Assembly (NCBI RefSeq): GCF_000686845.1
Contig: NZ_JMLS01000029.1
Span: 1 to 64,000, forward strand
Reading direction: 5' to 3'
DNA length: 64,000 bases
Source: Paenibacillus sp. UNC451MF
GTDB taxonomy: Bacteria; Bacillota; Bacilli; Paenibacillales; NBRC-103111
Both the position numbers and the translations under genes were made by a program. Below, one piece after another: positions 18,628 to 27,765 of this stretch. Every line of letters begins with the position of its first letter. The stretch's first letter is position 1. The notes below the pieces were generated by a model. The model had not been told where the DNA came from. It searched no databases and saw only the letters and a program-made list of their open reading frames with translations.

Positions 18628-19212
18628 TCAACCGCGGGGATTTTCAGTAGGAGTAGGATCTGTCGTTTCTAGAAAATGTACAATATCTTTGAGAACAGCT
18701 TCATGTTCTTTCACAATATCCTCGGAAGAAATGCTTGAGGATGCTAAACGTGTAAGCTGTACATGAATCAGGATGTTTTTATATGAAAGGATCGAATTAA
18801 AGTCTCCTGTATTCCCTTGAACATCTGGCTTGAAATAAAGCAGGTTATTTCCCTGATTAACATCGGTATAAATCCATCCTGTAATCAGCTTATACCCATT
18901 TTTAACATCTTCGTAAGTTAAAAAATACTGCGTTGAATCCTTGAAATCATTACGTAAAGTTAAATTTTCCTTTTTACCAAAAGTCATCTCTTTATTAGTT
19001 ATAATAATGGTCGGATTTTTCAGTGTCGAATCGGTTAGCTTCATTGGAGCACTTGAAAATTGTAATTTGTCTTGTATAGAATTCACTACTTTTACGTATT
19101 GATCGTAGGAAAGAACATCTTGTGTGTTCTTCTTATCAGTGCTTTTAGTATTGCAGGCAGTTAGCGTAAGGATTATTGCTAAAATAATAATGGGATACCG
19201 GATTATTCTCAT
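18628..19212 (-). CDS. secreted lipoprotein, unknown function
   Basis: 194 residues from the ATG at 19212, which has GGAGG 8 bases upstream; a longer frame from 19242 lacks one. The signal peptide ends in a lipobox (LTAC), so Cys22 or so should be lipidated. The mature part (about 22-194) is a mixed domain with a gapped PsbP-like feel (YFLTYEDVKNGYKLITGWIY), which I do not assign. It follows the secreted pore-former-like gene in the same direction, separated by a long inverted repeat. Confidence 0.7.
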   Translation of the reverse strand: MRIIRYPIIILAIILTLTACNTKSTDKKNTQDVLSYDQYVKVVNSIQDKLQFSSAPMKLTDSTLKNPTIIITNKEMTFGKKENLTLRNDFKDSTQYFLTYEDVKNGYKLITGWIYTDVNQGNNLLYFKPDVQGNTGDFNSILSYKNILIHVQLTRLASSSISSEDIVKEHEAVLKDIVHFLETTDPTPTENPRG

Positions 19213-19233
19213 TGCAAGCCTCCAGTTTAATAT

Positions 19234-19298
19234 AAGTAACACTAATGGAATGAATATGATGTTTTACATCAAATTCATTCCATTAGTGTATTTACTTA
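19234..19298. repeat. long inverted repeat between two leftward genes
   Basis: Arms with core CACTAATGGAATGAAT and ATTCATTCCATTAGTG, extended outward by TAAGTA/TTACTTA and inward by TGATG/CATC, surround a TTTTA loop. The stem exceeds 20 bp. There is no clear T-run, so it may be a weak terminator or an RNA-stabilising hairpin. Confidence 0.75.
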
Positions 19299-19311
19299 CC
19301 TTATTATAACA

Positions 19312-20121
19312 TCAATACTCTCCCGAGGTGAAATTCAAAACGGATGTACTGGAATTAGCTAAAGGAGACCATCCGCCTTCATTCGAATTTGTGACTGTAT
19401 TCCCGGTAGAAGTAAACGTTCCTGTGGCCGAAAAATACAAATATTCTTTATAACTTGCAGTCCCATTTGAATAGGCACCTGGCAAAGCAGCGTCAATATA
19501 ACCTGTTTTTCCAGGAGACACGTCAATTTGGTAAAGGATTGTAGAAGTAGAAGTGGTAGTATTACTTGAGGTATACGAACCTCCAAAAGTAAGACCTAGC
19601 TTTTGTAAATAATTAGCTTTTATTTCTGCAGTAGAGCTAACTTGAGCGGTAACTGACCACTGTGAAGTAACGGCCGATGCTTGTGAGTAACTTAGTTTTG
19701 CAGTACCTCCGGTACCGTTGTAAGCTTGTGTATGACCAACATTATAGTGATAATCATCTTTAAAACCGTAATCCATTACATAACTGTTAGGGATATATTC
19801 GTAATAATAAACACCATCCCAATAGTTGTAAGTACCGACTTCACCGTTCGCACCTTTCATACCTTTCGCTGTCGCTGAAGAAATAATATTATTCCCAGTA
19901 AATGGAGAAACATCCAACACAGTTTTATTTCCAGCTTCATCAGTTTTATAGCCTTTGAACGTTGCGATAGGATCTTGGGTTACTTCCCCTCTCGACCAAG
20001 TTCCTTTTAATTCTGGTGAATTATCTTTTGCTGCAAAGGTTGGCACACTTAAACTAAATGTTAGTACCGAAATGGCGAGAAGTGAGCACGTTTTTTTGAA
20101 CATAGAATTTCCTTTTTTCAA
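19312..20121 (-). CDS. secreted protein, possibly ETX/MTX2-type beta-pore former
   Basis: 269 residues. TTG start at 20121, with AAGGAGAGG suitably placed; an internal ATG at 20103 is an alternative. A classic signal peptide ends VPTFAA (about residue 30). The mature protein has a Tyr-rich front part, then a long Ser/Thr-alternating stretch (about 140-200, e.g. SSTAEIKANYLQKLGLTFGG and SYTSSNTTTSTSTILYQIDV) followed by SPGKTGYI. This arrangement recalls the insertion hairpin and PPG-type turn of ETX/MTX2 aerolysin-like toxins, but I could not align the whole domain. Other secreted beta proteins remain possible. Confidence 0.5.
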   Translation of the reverse strand: MKKGNSMFKKTCSLLAISVLTFSLSVPTFAAKDNSPELKGTWSRGEVTQDPIATFKGYKTDEAGNKTVLDVSPFTGNNIISSATAKGMKGANGEVGTYNYWDGVYYYEYIPNSYVMDYGFKDDYHYNVGHTQAYNGTGGTAKLSYSQASAVTSQWSVTAQVSSTAEIKANYLQKLGLTFGGSYTSSNTTTSTSTILYQIDVSPGKTGYIDAALPGAYSNGTASYKEYLYFSATGTFTSTGNTVTNSNEGGWSPLANSSTSVLNFTSGEY

Positions 20122-20626
20122 ATTAATCCTCTCCTTAAATAAAATTATGAATAATTAAGTTAGAAGTCAATTATTATTGACATACTAACTTTTGAAAATA
20201 AACCAACTTCCTTACAATCCCAAAATTGTAATAAATTTGATTTATCCCTGCTAGAATATACCATAAATAAAATGTTAGAAAAATAGTTTACAAGATAAAT
20301 GATTACATATACCTAAATAGGACGTAAGTACACTGTCGAATGAAGTCAGTTATTGTTTAGCGTTTGACAAATTGCGCCATACTATATCAACTTTCTTCCA
20401 GTTCCGACCGCCCCCTGATGATTGCAGGATGTACACTGAACGAGTGTACCCATGATTTTTCCTCCCTTCTTATTACTTTGAAACGAAAAAAGGTCCCGAA
20501 TGGGTTTGTCCCACACAGAACCTTCTTCAACCAGTGCTTCCGGATTTTGTAGTCAAACTATATCACTATCACTACTTAACCTTACTCGTCAATGTCTTTA
20601 ACCCCATTTAAAAACTATAACATCAA
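20122..20626. other. upstream region of the secreted protein; no confident gene
   Basis: AT-rich promoter region for the leftward gene. Near 20382-20453 a leftward 23-codon ORF (contains CTSCNH) has a good GGGAGG site and is preceded by a terminator-like hairpin (20485-20525, arms AAGGT/ACCTT). It may be a truncated zinc-ribbon gene. I do not call it. Confidence 0.4.
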
Positions 20627-20734
20627 TCGGATCCCCTAGCTCGTCCGGCCCGGAAGTCCAAGCGACTGACCGGTTCTAAGGCGCAAAGCGCCTAAGACCC
20701 GGTAGCATTCCATTGGACTTCTGATCGGTCCTTG
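20627..20734. repeat. 108-bp dispersed repeat, copy R2
   Basis: Direct copy of R1. Outer arms GAAGTCCAA/TTGGACTTC are perfect here, and the inner hairpin AGGCGC AAA GCGCCT is perfect. Between R2 and the small ORF at 21072 I see a 19-bp hairpin (CGCTTCCGG/CCGGAAGCG, near 20777) and no convincing gene. Confidence 0.85.
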
Positions 20735-21071
20735 CGTTCCGAAGCCTTTATGAAAGAAATGCTGAAGAAGAAGGTTCGCTTCCGGTCCCCGGAAGCGTGC
20801 GGCATTGGTTGGCTTTTGCCACCCTTTGCAATGCTATCATACCCGCTGAATCATTCAAGGGTTTTCCCGGCATATCCTCCCTACGGTCGGTATTCCAGTT
20901 TGCCCCTTGACTGATCCAGTTCTTCCACTCCGGCAGCGCGTAGCCGCGCTTTGCGAAGCCTCCGGAAGAACTAGCGGGGAAGCTTAATCGATGATGTTTT
21001 TTCGATATGATATCTATCGCCAAGTGGCAAACCTAGTAGCCGCAATTGAAATCTTCTAAGGAGAACAAGGC

Positions 21072-21230
21072 ATGAAAACCAAGCTAAAACCGAATGATCT
21101 AAACATTTTCATTATGGTATTGATGATGGAAAGTAAGCCTTATGACAAGATTGGTCAAATTGTCATTAACGATGGCAAAAAGTATCTATTTGACGATTTG
21201 GGTTGCCTGGTCAGTGTGGTTTCTGAATAA
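21072..21230 (+). CDS. small hypothetical protein, 52 residues
   Basis: ATG with AAGGAGAAC upstream. Starts MKTKLKPNDLNIF, ends DDLGCLVSVVSE. The start signal and composition look genuine. Family not recognised. Confidence 0.5.
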   Translation: MKTKLKPNDLNIFIMVLMMESKPYDKIGQIVINDGKKYLFDDLGCLVSVVSE

Positions 21231-21278
21231 CACCTACAAATTAATTAATACCCCTATATCAAAGGAGCGTCGATAGAC

Positions 21279-21380
21279 ATGGAAGCAAATTGTACAACTA
21301 TGGTTTATGTATGGGAAAAATTAATGGAGCAAATTGACCCGGATTGTCGAACGGGGGAACGCTTAAATTTACCAATATAA
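21279..21380 (+). CDS. small ORF, 33 residues
   Basis: ATG with AAAGGAG 11 bases upstream. Begins MEANCTTMVYVWEK and ends GERLNLPI. It may be a genuine small protein or a truncated gene. It lies 48 bp after the 52-codon ORF in the same direction. Confidence 0.35.
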   Translation: MEANCTTMVYVWEKLMEQIDPDCRTGERLNLPI

Positions 21381-21404
21381 TATTCCGACTTTTGGAATAA
21401 GAGG

Positions 21405-21434
21405 TTGACATTAAAAATTAGGATATGGTATATA
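21405..21434 (+). promoter_or_regulatory. htpG promoter
   Basis: TTGACA (21405-21410), an 18-bp spacer and TATATA (21429-21434): a housekeeping sigma-A type promoter whose start site would fall in or next to the CIRCE box. Confidence 0.75.
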
Positions 21435-21444
21435 AAAGGAGGAG

Positions 21445-21471
21445 TTAGCACTCAAGTGAAACGAGTGCTAA
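21445..21471. promoter_or_regulatory. CIRCE operator (HrcA binding site)
   Basis: TTAGCACTC, nine bases, GAGTGCTAA: an exact match to the CIRCE consensus. It sits 10 bp after the -10 box and 82 bp before the htpG start, so HrcA binding would block the promoter until heat or misfolding inactivates HrcA. Confidence 0.95.
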
Positions 21472-21552
21472 AACTTATAGCAGTTGAATTCGTGTCATCT
21501 GCGCAGCAACCTAACTACTTTGACGATGTTTATTTTGAAAGGAGATCTTTTC

Positions 21553-23433
21553 GTGGCCAAACAACAGTTTAAAGCAGAATCCAAAAGATTGCTGGAAATG
21601 ATGATTAACTCCATCTACACGCAGCGTGAGATTTTTTTAAGAGAGCTTATTTCTAATGCAAGCGATGCTATCGACAAAATATACTACAAGGCATTAACTG
21701 ATGAGCAATTGGTGTTCAATCAAGACAATTATTTCATTAAAGTCACTGCGGATAAAGCAAACCGTACGCTGACGATCTCCGACACCGGTATCGGGATGAC
21801 AAGGGACGAGCTTGAGAATAACCTGGGCGTAATTGCCAAGAGCGGCTCGTTGGCTTTCAAAAAAGAGAATGAAGCAAAAGACGGTCACAACATTATCGGC
21901 CAATTCGGCGTTGGTTTCTATGCCGCTTTCATGGTAGCTGATGTGGTAACCGTCACTAGTAAAGCTTTGGGCAGCGAAGAGGCCTATAAATGGGAATCCG
22001 AGGGAGCTGACGGGTACACGATTGTTCCTTGCGAGAAGGATTCCGTAGGTACGGAAATCGTTTTGCAAATTAAGCAAAACACCGAGGATGACCAATACGA
22101 CGAGTATTTGGACGAGTATCGACTGAAGGCGATTATTAAGAAATACTCCGATTTCATCCGCTATCCAATTAAGATGGATGTAAAAGGGCAGCGTCCGAAA
22201 GAAGAAAACGCTGAAGAGCTTGAGGAATACACCGAGGAACAAACGGTCAATAGTATGGTTCCGATCTGGCGCAAAAACAAAAGCGAGCTGACGCAGGAAG
22301 ACTACGATCAGTTTTATTTTGAGAAGCGTTACGGCTTTGATAAGCCGCTCAAGCACATCCATATTAGCGCAGACGGCGCCGCGGTATACAATGCAATTCT
22401 TTTTATCCCGGAGAACACTCCGTTCGACTACTACACGAAGGAATATGAGAAAGGGCTTGAGCTGTACTCCAATGGCGTGCTGATCATGAACAAGTGCTCT
22501 GACCTGCTTCCTGACTATTTTAGCTTCGTGAAAGGGATGGTTGATTCCGAGGATTTATCCCTCAACATTTCCCGAGAAATGCTGCAGCATGACAGACAGC
22601 TGACGCTAATCGCCAAAAACATTAAGAACAAGATCAAAAGCCAATTGCAAAGCTTGTTGAAGGATGAAAGAGACAAGTATGAGCAATTCTATAAATCATT
22701 CGGCAGACAGCTGAAGTTCGGTGTATACAGCGATTACGGCGCAAACAAGGACGTACTTCAGGACCTTCTTCTGTTCTACTCCTCCAAGGAGAAGAAGCTA
22801 GTCACTTTGGATGAGTACGTATCGAGAATGCCGGAAGATCAGAAGTACATTTACTATGCTGCCGGAGAATCGATTGAAAGAATCGAGAAGCTTCCGCAGA
22901 CCGAGATGGTATCGGATAAAGGCTATGAAATCCTATACTTCACCGATGATATCGATGAGTTCGCGATCAAAATGATCATGAACTATAAAGAAAAAGAGTT
23001 CAAATCTGTATCGAGCGGAGATTTGGGAATTGAATCCGATGCTAATGACAATACGGCTGAGAACGAGGAGAGCGGCACCAAGGAGCTCTTCGATTCCATG
23101 CAATCGCTGTTGACGAATAGAGTGACCAAGGTTAAAGCGTCCAAACGCTTGAAAACTCATCCGGTCTGCTTGTCTACAGAAGGTGAAGTCACGATTGAGA
23201 TGGAAAAAATATTAAAAGCGATGCCGAACAGCCAAGATGTAAAAGCGGACAAGGTGCTTGAAATCAACGTAAACCACGAGGTATTCCAATCGCTGAAGGA
23301 TGCTTACGGCAAAGATAAAGAGAAGTTCAATCTTTATACTCAATTGCTCTACAACCAGGCACTTCTGATTGAAGGGCTGCCGATTCAAGATCCTGTTGAA
23401 TTCACGAACGATATTTGCAAAATTATGGTGTAA
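21553..23433 (+). CDS. htpG: molecular chaperone HtpG (Hsp90)
   Basis: 626 residues from GTG at 21553, which has AAAGGAG upstream and gives the usual N-terminus ([20 protein letters not shown]); a longer frame from 21484 lies in the leader. The GHKL ATPase motifs are present: [27 protein letters not shown], and the lid/[13 protein letters not shown] segment. The middle-domain arginine segment [11 protein letters not shown] and the C-terminal dimerisation domain follow. Bacterial Hsp90 refolds client proteins with DnaK. It is monocistronic and controlled by CIRCE. A linker rich in E/D near 535-560 is typical. Confidence 0.97.
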   Translation: MAKQQFKAESKRLLEMMINSIYTQREIFLRELISNASDAIDKIYYKALTDEQLVFNQDNYFIKVTADKANRTLTISDTGIGMTRDELENNLGVIAKSGSLAFKKENEAKDGHNIIGQFGVGFYAAFMVADVVTVTSKALGSEEAYKWESEGADGYTIVPCEKDSVGTEIVLQIKQNTEDDQYDEYLDEYRLKAIIKKYSDFIRYPIKMDVKGQRPKEENAEELEEYTEEQTVNSMVPIWRKNKSELTQEDYDQFYFEKRYGFDKPLKHIHISADGAAVYNAILFIPENTPFDYYTKEYEKGLELYSNGVLIMNKCSDLLPDYFSFVKGMVDSEDLSLNISREMLQHDRQLTLIAKNIKNKIKSQLQSLLKDERDKYEQFYKSFGRQLKFGVYSDYGANKDVLQDLLLFYSSKEKKLVTLDEYVSRMPEDQKYIYYAAGESIERIEKLPQTEMVSDKGYEILYFTDDIDEFAIKMIMNYKEKEFKSVSSGDLGIESDANDNTAENEESGTKELFDSMQSLLTNRVTKVKASKRLKTHPVCLSTEGEVTIEMEKILKAMPNSQDVKADKVLEINVNHEVFQSLKDAYGKDKEKFNLYTQLLYNQALLIEGLPIQDPVEFTNDICKIMV

Positions 23434-23451
23434 TAGGCATCACCCTATACG

Positions 23452-23493
23452 GAAACCCGACGCTGGCATGGCCAGACTTGTCGGGTTTCTTTG
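23452..23493 (+). terminator. htpG terminator
   Basis: GAAACCCGAC and GTCGGGTTTC pair perfectly, followed by a short T-rich tail. Confidence 0.8.
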
Positions 23494-23521
23494 TGTTGTG
23501 TGGAACACACTATCGGTAACG

Positions 23522-23576
23522 TTAAGAAACTCTTAAGAATTGTTTCTACAATCTGTTAAGATTCGGGAGCTATACT
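23522..23576 (+). promoter_or_regulatory. promoter with 11-bp periodic TTAAGA repeats
   Basis: TTAAGA, AACTC, TTAAGA, ATTGT, TTCTAC, then TTAAGA, followed 10 bases after TTAAG by the -10 box TATACT (23571-23576). The spacing is that of OmpR/PhoP-family boxes. A near copy of this promoter lies at 55170-55224. Confidence 0.65.
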
Positions 23577-23620
23577 AATACCCATAGCGAGTCAAATGAC
23601 ATGTTAGAAAGTGGTCTTGG

Positions 23621-23858
23621 CAATCCTTAGGGATTTTATGGATGTTGAGAAATCTATTTTCTGGAAATTTGCTATATAGGGAGGTGGGGGATGCCTCGGA
23701 GGAGTTTACGTCCGCCTTTGAAATCCGTGAATATACCGCTAGTTTTTATTCAAATTCACGGGTTTCAACAGCGGCTGGAGGGGTATATCCCACTGGAGTA
23801 TAGTGGCAACATTTCAAGTTCCTTAGGTTTCTAGACTGACTCACAATCCTTAGGGATT
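23621..23858. repeat. 15-bp direct repeats flanking element E1
   Basis: CAATCCTTAGGGATT occurs at 23621-23635 and 23844-23858, either side of E1. The right copy directly abuts the end of sequence shared with E2. Possible target-site duplication. Confidence 0.55.
23680..23818 (+). ncRNA. structured element E1, unknown RNA or MITE-like
   Basis: P1 is GTGGGGGATGCC (23684-23695) with GGTATATCCCAC (23782-23793). P2 is GGAGGA/TCCGCC with one mismatch. P3 is GAAATCCGTGAAT (23720-23732) with ATTCACGGGTTTC (23754-23766). The P3 loop carries CCGCT (23736-23740), which can pair with AGCGG (23770-23774) outside P3, a possible pseudoknot. The same layout occurs in E2 at 28242-28388 with different stem sequences. 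E1 lies in the leader between the 23571 -10 box and the 23970 gene. Confidence 0.65.
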
Positions 23859-23969
23859 GTAATTCTCCACCCAAATTGTTACGTTTATGGATATGCGTGT
23901 AATAAGAAGAGCGTCCTCTCATAATGGATATAACTGAAATACAAACCTTAACAGGAGGGTATCCGCACG

Positions 23970-25850
23970 ATGGCACAATCAACGATACTCCTAGTCGATG
24001 ACGAGAAAGAAATCATTGATATGCTGGAAATCTATTTAAAAAACGAAGGTTACAAGCTGCTCCGGGCATCCGATGGCGAACAGGCGCTACAGGTGCTTCA
24101 GAAGGAGGAAGTCGATTTGATCGTTCTTGACATCATGATGCCGAAGATGGACGGGATTGAGGCTTGCCTCAAAATCAGAGAGCAAAAAAATATGCCCATC
24201 ATCATGCTCTCCGCCAAGAGTCAGGACATGGACAAAATTTGGGGGTTATCTTCGGGAGCGGACGATTATTTGAGCAAGCCCTTTAACTCGCTCGAGCTGA
24301 TTGCTCGGATCAAATCCCAGCTGCGCCGCTATACCCGTCTGAATGTTCCCCATGTGAACAAGGAGCATGAAATTGAAGTAGACGATCTGATGATCAATAC
24401 TTTGACGCATGAGGTCAAGGTACAAGGTCAGGAAGTGAAGCTTACACCGCGGGAGTTCGCCATTCTGGAGCTTCTGGCTCGTAATCGGGGAATGGTGTGG
24501 AACATCGAGAAAATATACGAAGCCGTCTGGAAGGAAGCGTACTTTGATAGTGAGGCTCACAATCTTGCCCGGGAATTAGATCCCCCGTATCTCCATTCTG
24601 GAGACGTGCCTGAGGAGGACAGGCCTACGCCCGCCTCGAGGCAAGCTGACTTTGAAGAGCATGTGAAACGGATTGCCCAAAACCAGAGGTACAAGGTTCT
24701 CATCACGGATTTGGAAGGGAGAGTTATTTTCCGAAGCAGCAACGCGGCGGAAACGAATGTCGACATTCACAATGTCATTAACAATGCGATGAACGCCCGT
24801 ACTGACAGTGATTATGATAGAAAAGAATTTTCCAGCTTTTATCCCGTTAATTATAAAGGACAAAAATCGTATTTGGTCGTATCCGGCATTCCCCAGCCGC
24901 ACATTACGTATCGCAAAGGGGACAGCCCCATGTCGATTCTCAGCGCAATAGCCATGTTCATCTTCTTGTTCTACTTCTTGACGCAAAGGAAAATGCGTTA
25001 CGTGGAGGAGCTGGCAGGCGGCCTGCGTATTATTGCTACAGGCAATCTGGACTATCGGGTTATCGAGCGCAGCGAGGATGAGCTGGGTTCCTTGGCACGG
25101 GATATGAATCTGATGGTGGAGGATTTACAGCGGAGGATCGAGGAGGAGAGGCGCAATGAGCAGTTGAAAAATGAACTGATTACGAATGTATCGCATGACC
25201 TGCGTACACCGCTCACTCTTATTATGGGCTACCTCCGGCTGCTGCACGATAAGGGGTACGAGACACCGGAACAAGCTGCCGGATATGTAAGTATCGCTTA
25301 CAATAAATCCGAGAAGCTAAAGCTTCTCATCGACGATCTGTTCGAATATACGAAGCTGTCCAATCGCGATGTGCCGCTGTACAAAGAAGGCGTCCCGATC
25401 AATGACGTTTTGGATCAGCTCCTTGAAGAGTTCGTCACGATGGCTGAGGAACAACAGCTAGCGATCATCCGCAATATTCCGAAGGAAAAGCTGCTTGTCC
25501 GGATCGATGTGGATAAGATGATCCGCGTATTCGAGAATCTGCTCACCAATGCGCTCAAATATAGTCTGAAGCCAGGCGCTATCACGGTCAATGTCTCTAG
25601 GGATCACCGGTATGTGACCATCCGGGTCAGCAATCGGTCGGATATGCTGACAGATGAAGAGCTGCAGCAGCTGTTCGAGCGCTTCTACCGGGTTGATGCT
25701 TCTCGTACCTCCAGCACAGGAGGTTCCGGGTTAGGACTGGCTATCGCCAAGAGCATCGTGGATTCACACGATGGTACCATCTGGGCGGAGCAGGATAGCG
25801 GCCAGCTGCATTTCTATGTGAAGCTGAAGCTCGCGGCATTGAGTATATGA
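23970..25850 (+). CDS. response regulator and histidine kinase fused by deletion
   Basis: 626 residues. Residues 1-120 are an intact OmpR-type receiver (LLVDDEKEI, VLDIMMPKMDG, KPFN). Residues 130-197 are the first part of the winged-helix domain, which stops after WKEAYFDSEAHN, before the recognition helix and wing. Directly afterwards begins mid-sensor sequence of a histidine kinase (RELDPPYLHSGDVPEEDRP), then one membrane helix (about 326-344), HAMP (345-405), HisKA with NVSHDLRTPLTL (His near 409) and an intact HATPase (NLLTNALKYS, GGSGLGLAIAKS). The first kinase membrane helix is missing. Normally these would be two adjacent genes, so an in-frame deletion fused them. The DNA-binding output should be dead. 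Confidence 0.85.
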   Translation: MAQSTILLVDDEKEIIDMLEIYLKNEGYKLLRASDGEQALQVLQKEEVDLIVLDIMMPKMDGIEACLKIREQKNMPIIMLSAKSQDMDKIWGLSSGADDYLSKPFNSLELIARIKSQLRRYTRLNVPHVNKEHEIEVDDLMINTLTHEVKVQGQEVKLTPREFAILELLARNRGMVWNIEKIYEAVWKEAYFDSEAHNLARELDPPYLHSGDVPEEDRPTPASRQADFEEHVKRIAQNQRYKVLITDLEGRVIFRSSNAAETNVDIHNVINNAMNARTDSDYDRKEFSSFYPVNYKGQKSYLVVSGIPQPHITYRKGDSPMSILSAIAMFIFLFYFLTQRKMRYVEELAGGLRIIATGNLDYRVIERSEDELGSLARDMNLMVEDLQRRIEEERRNEQLKNELITNVSHDLRTPLTLIMGYLRLLHDKGYETPEQAAGYVSIAYNKSEKLKLLIDDLFEYTKLSNRDVPLYKEGVPINDVLDQLLEEFVTMAEEQQLAIIRNIPKEKLLVRIDVDKMIRVFENLLTNALKYSLKPGAITVNVSRDHRYVTIRVSNRSDMLTDEELQQLFERFYRVDASRTSSTGGSGLGLAIAKSIVDSHDGTIWAEQDSGQLHFYVKLKLAALSI

Positions 25851-25869
25851 CCTTAAACTGAAACGATGT

Positions 25870-25913
25870 AATAACCCGTCACTGGTACAGTCCAGGGCGG
25901 GTTATTTGCTTTT
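25870..25913 (+). terminator. terminator after the fused kinase
   Basis: AATAACCCG pairs with CGGGTTATT, enclosing a CTGG/CCAG inner stem; T-rich sequence follows. The rest of the 330-bp gap to 26181 holds promoter-like sequence (TATGAT near 25984) and an AGCTG/CAGCT hairpin near 26034-26063, but no gene or riboswitch I can name. Confidence 0.75.
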
Positions 25914-26180
25914 ATGAACGCAGATGATAAACAGCCAAGATTCGACAAGAAATGCGATTCTCAAGTTTACAAATCATTACCATATGATAGAATAGCAGAA
26001 GTAGGTCCACGTTCCTAAAATATGGAGTAGGAGAGCTGGCTCACCGGACGGTCATCAGCTGCCTCTATCTATGGTTATGTACAGTACGATTCCCAGCCTT
26101 GTGTGCATTTAGGTATGGGTTATTTATCTATGTCTTAGTTTTTATTTATTAAAGAGACAGCGAGGGCGGAGGGGGCGGCA

Positions 26181-27656
26181 TTGAAATCTCGTTTTAGATT
26201 AAAACTGACGATCACTTTGATCTTGTTTGCTATATTGATTTCATGTAGCATCGCAATAACGGATCATCAAAGACTTAGAGAGCAAGCGATTCATCATAAA
26301 TTGGATCAAGTAGAGCAGAATGAGAAGATGGCTAAATATGCACTTGAGACGATTGAAAAGGCTTACTTCGTGTTCGGTGATCACATAGCGGAGCAATTGA
26401 AAGAAAACTCTATTTATTTGCTAAATAAGTATGACGAGAATCCTTCGTTTGATCAATGGGATTTTGATGCGCTTCATAGGCGGCTCTCCTCCGATATTTA
26501 TATTATTGATGCCGATAATCGAATTATCTACAGCAGCTTTAAAGCAGATCTGGGGCTTGATTTCGGATCATGCTGCAAAAAGCTGGCACAAGTCTTGAGT
26601 GAAAGAAGGATGTCGGGGGAGTTTTTTCATGACGGCATCGATATTGAGCAAAAGACGGGGAAAATCAAAAAATACAGCTACATGGCAACCCGTGACAAGA
26701 AGTATATCATTCAGCTTGGTTACGCTCTTCAAAATGAAAATATTTTTAAAAAATTCAATTTCTTTAAGACGCTCGAAGAGCTGCTGCAAAAATACCCATC
26801 CATGAATGAAATCAACATATTGAATACGGGCGGCTTTTCATTGGGTGAACCGGCCGATGGCCGCAAGCTTTCAGGAGAAAGACGGAAAGCCTTCGACCAG
26901 ACGCTTCAAACCGGACAAACGACGGAATGGAGAGGAGAATGGAGGAACGAGCCTGCTATATACCGTTATGTTCATTATATCTCCGAGTACGATATCGGCA
27001 CGACGAAAAATAAGGTGCTGGAAATCATCTATAAAGACAAGGATTTGCAATCCGTTCTTGACCAAAACAAGAAAACTTTTTTAGTTCAATTATTTATTGT
27101 ATTCATTATTTCCATCGGCCTTTCTTTCATAATATCCAGATGGGTTGCCAGACCTATGTATCTTGCTTTCCATGACAGTCTAACCGGATTGAGCAATAGG
27201 GCGGCTTTTGAGGAGATGCTGGCTATGACCATATCCCAAAACAAAGGAATAACCGCATTACTGATGATTGATCTCGATAACTTTAAACTGGTTAACGATC
27301 GTCTTGGACATGACAAAGGGGATCATTTATTAAAGTGTGTGGCGCAGTGTCTTCGTACTATCGCACGAAAGGAAGACATAGCCATACGATTGGGTGGCGA
27401 TGAATTTGTGATCATTATGCCCTCCGTTACGAGACCTATGATGGAGTCCATGGCGACTCGAATCATTGAAGAGATAGGGAAGTCGACGGCTCGAGAAATA
27501 CAGTTAGATGGGGACAAGGTCACGGTCAGTATCGGCATTTCTCTCTCGCCAGAGCATGGTGTGGACCCAGATGCTTTATGCAAAAGTGCTGACATTGCGT
27601 TATATCGTTCCAAGGAGAAAGGAAAAAACCAGTATCACATTTATACGGAGGATTGA
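26181..27656 (+). CDS. membrane diguanylate cyclase with extracytoplasmic sensor
   Basis: 491 residues. TTG start with GGAGGGGG shortly upstream. Membrane helices at about 8-26 and 298-318 flank a roughly 270-residue outer region that looks like a Cache-type sensor (IIDADNRIIYSS). The C-terminal GGDEF domain is intact (HDSLTGLSNRAAFEEM, RLGGDEFVIIMP near residue 405), and RKED five residues upstream supplies the I-site. It should make c-di-GMP in response to an extracellular signal. A Spo0F-like gene follows after 110 bp. Confidence 0.9.
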   Translation: MKSRFRLKLTITLILFAILISCSIAITDHQRLREQAIHHKLDQVEQNEKMAKYALETIEKAYFVFGDHIAEQLKENSIYLLNKYDENPSFDQWDFDALHRRLSSDIYIIDADNRIIYSSFKADLGLDFGSCCKKLAQVLSERRMSGEFFHDGIDIEQKTGKIKKYSYMATRDKKYIIQLGYALQNENIFKKFNFFKTLEELLQKYPSMNEINILNTGGFSLGEPADGRKLSGERRKAFDQTLQTGQTTEWRGEWRNEPAIYRYVHYISEYDIGTTKNKVLEIIYKDKDLQSVLDQNKKTFLVQLFIVFIISIGLSFIISRWVARPMYLAFHDSLTGLSNRAAFEEMLAMTISQNKGITALLMIDLDNFKLVNDRLGHDKGDHLLKCVAQCLRTIARKEDIAIRLGGDEFVIIMPSVTRPMMESMATRIIEEIGKSTAREIQLDGDKVTVSIGISLSPEHGVDPDALCKSADIALYRSKEKGKNQYHIYTED

Positions 27657-27765
27657 AGTTTTCAATTAGAAAATAGAAAGTGTCTATTAGACCTGAGGGC
27701 GGGCGGGTGCTATATGATACGATAAGGGTATCTTAAGTAGAGAAGAAAGGATTTGCTAAGTACAG

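Noticed and set aside
20748-21023. Leftward 91-codon frame
   Set aside because: Contains a strong hairpin, no good start signal and no recognised domain; too weak to call.
25914-26180. Possible c-di-GMP riboswitch before the GGDEF gene
   Set aside because: Only a small AGCTG/CAGCT hairpin; none of the conserved GEMM-I or class II segments are visible.
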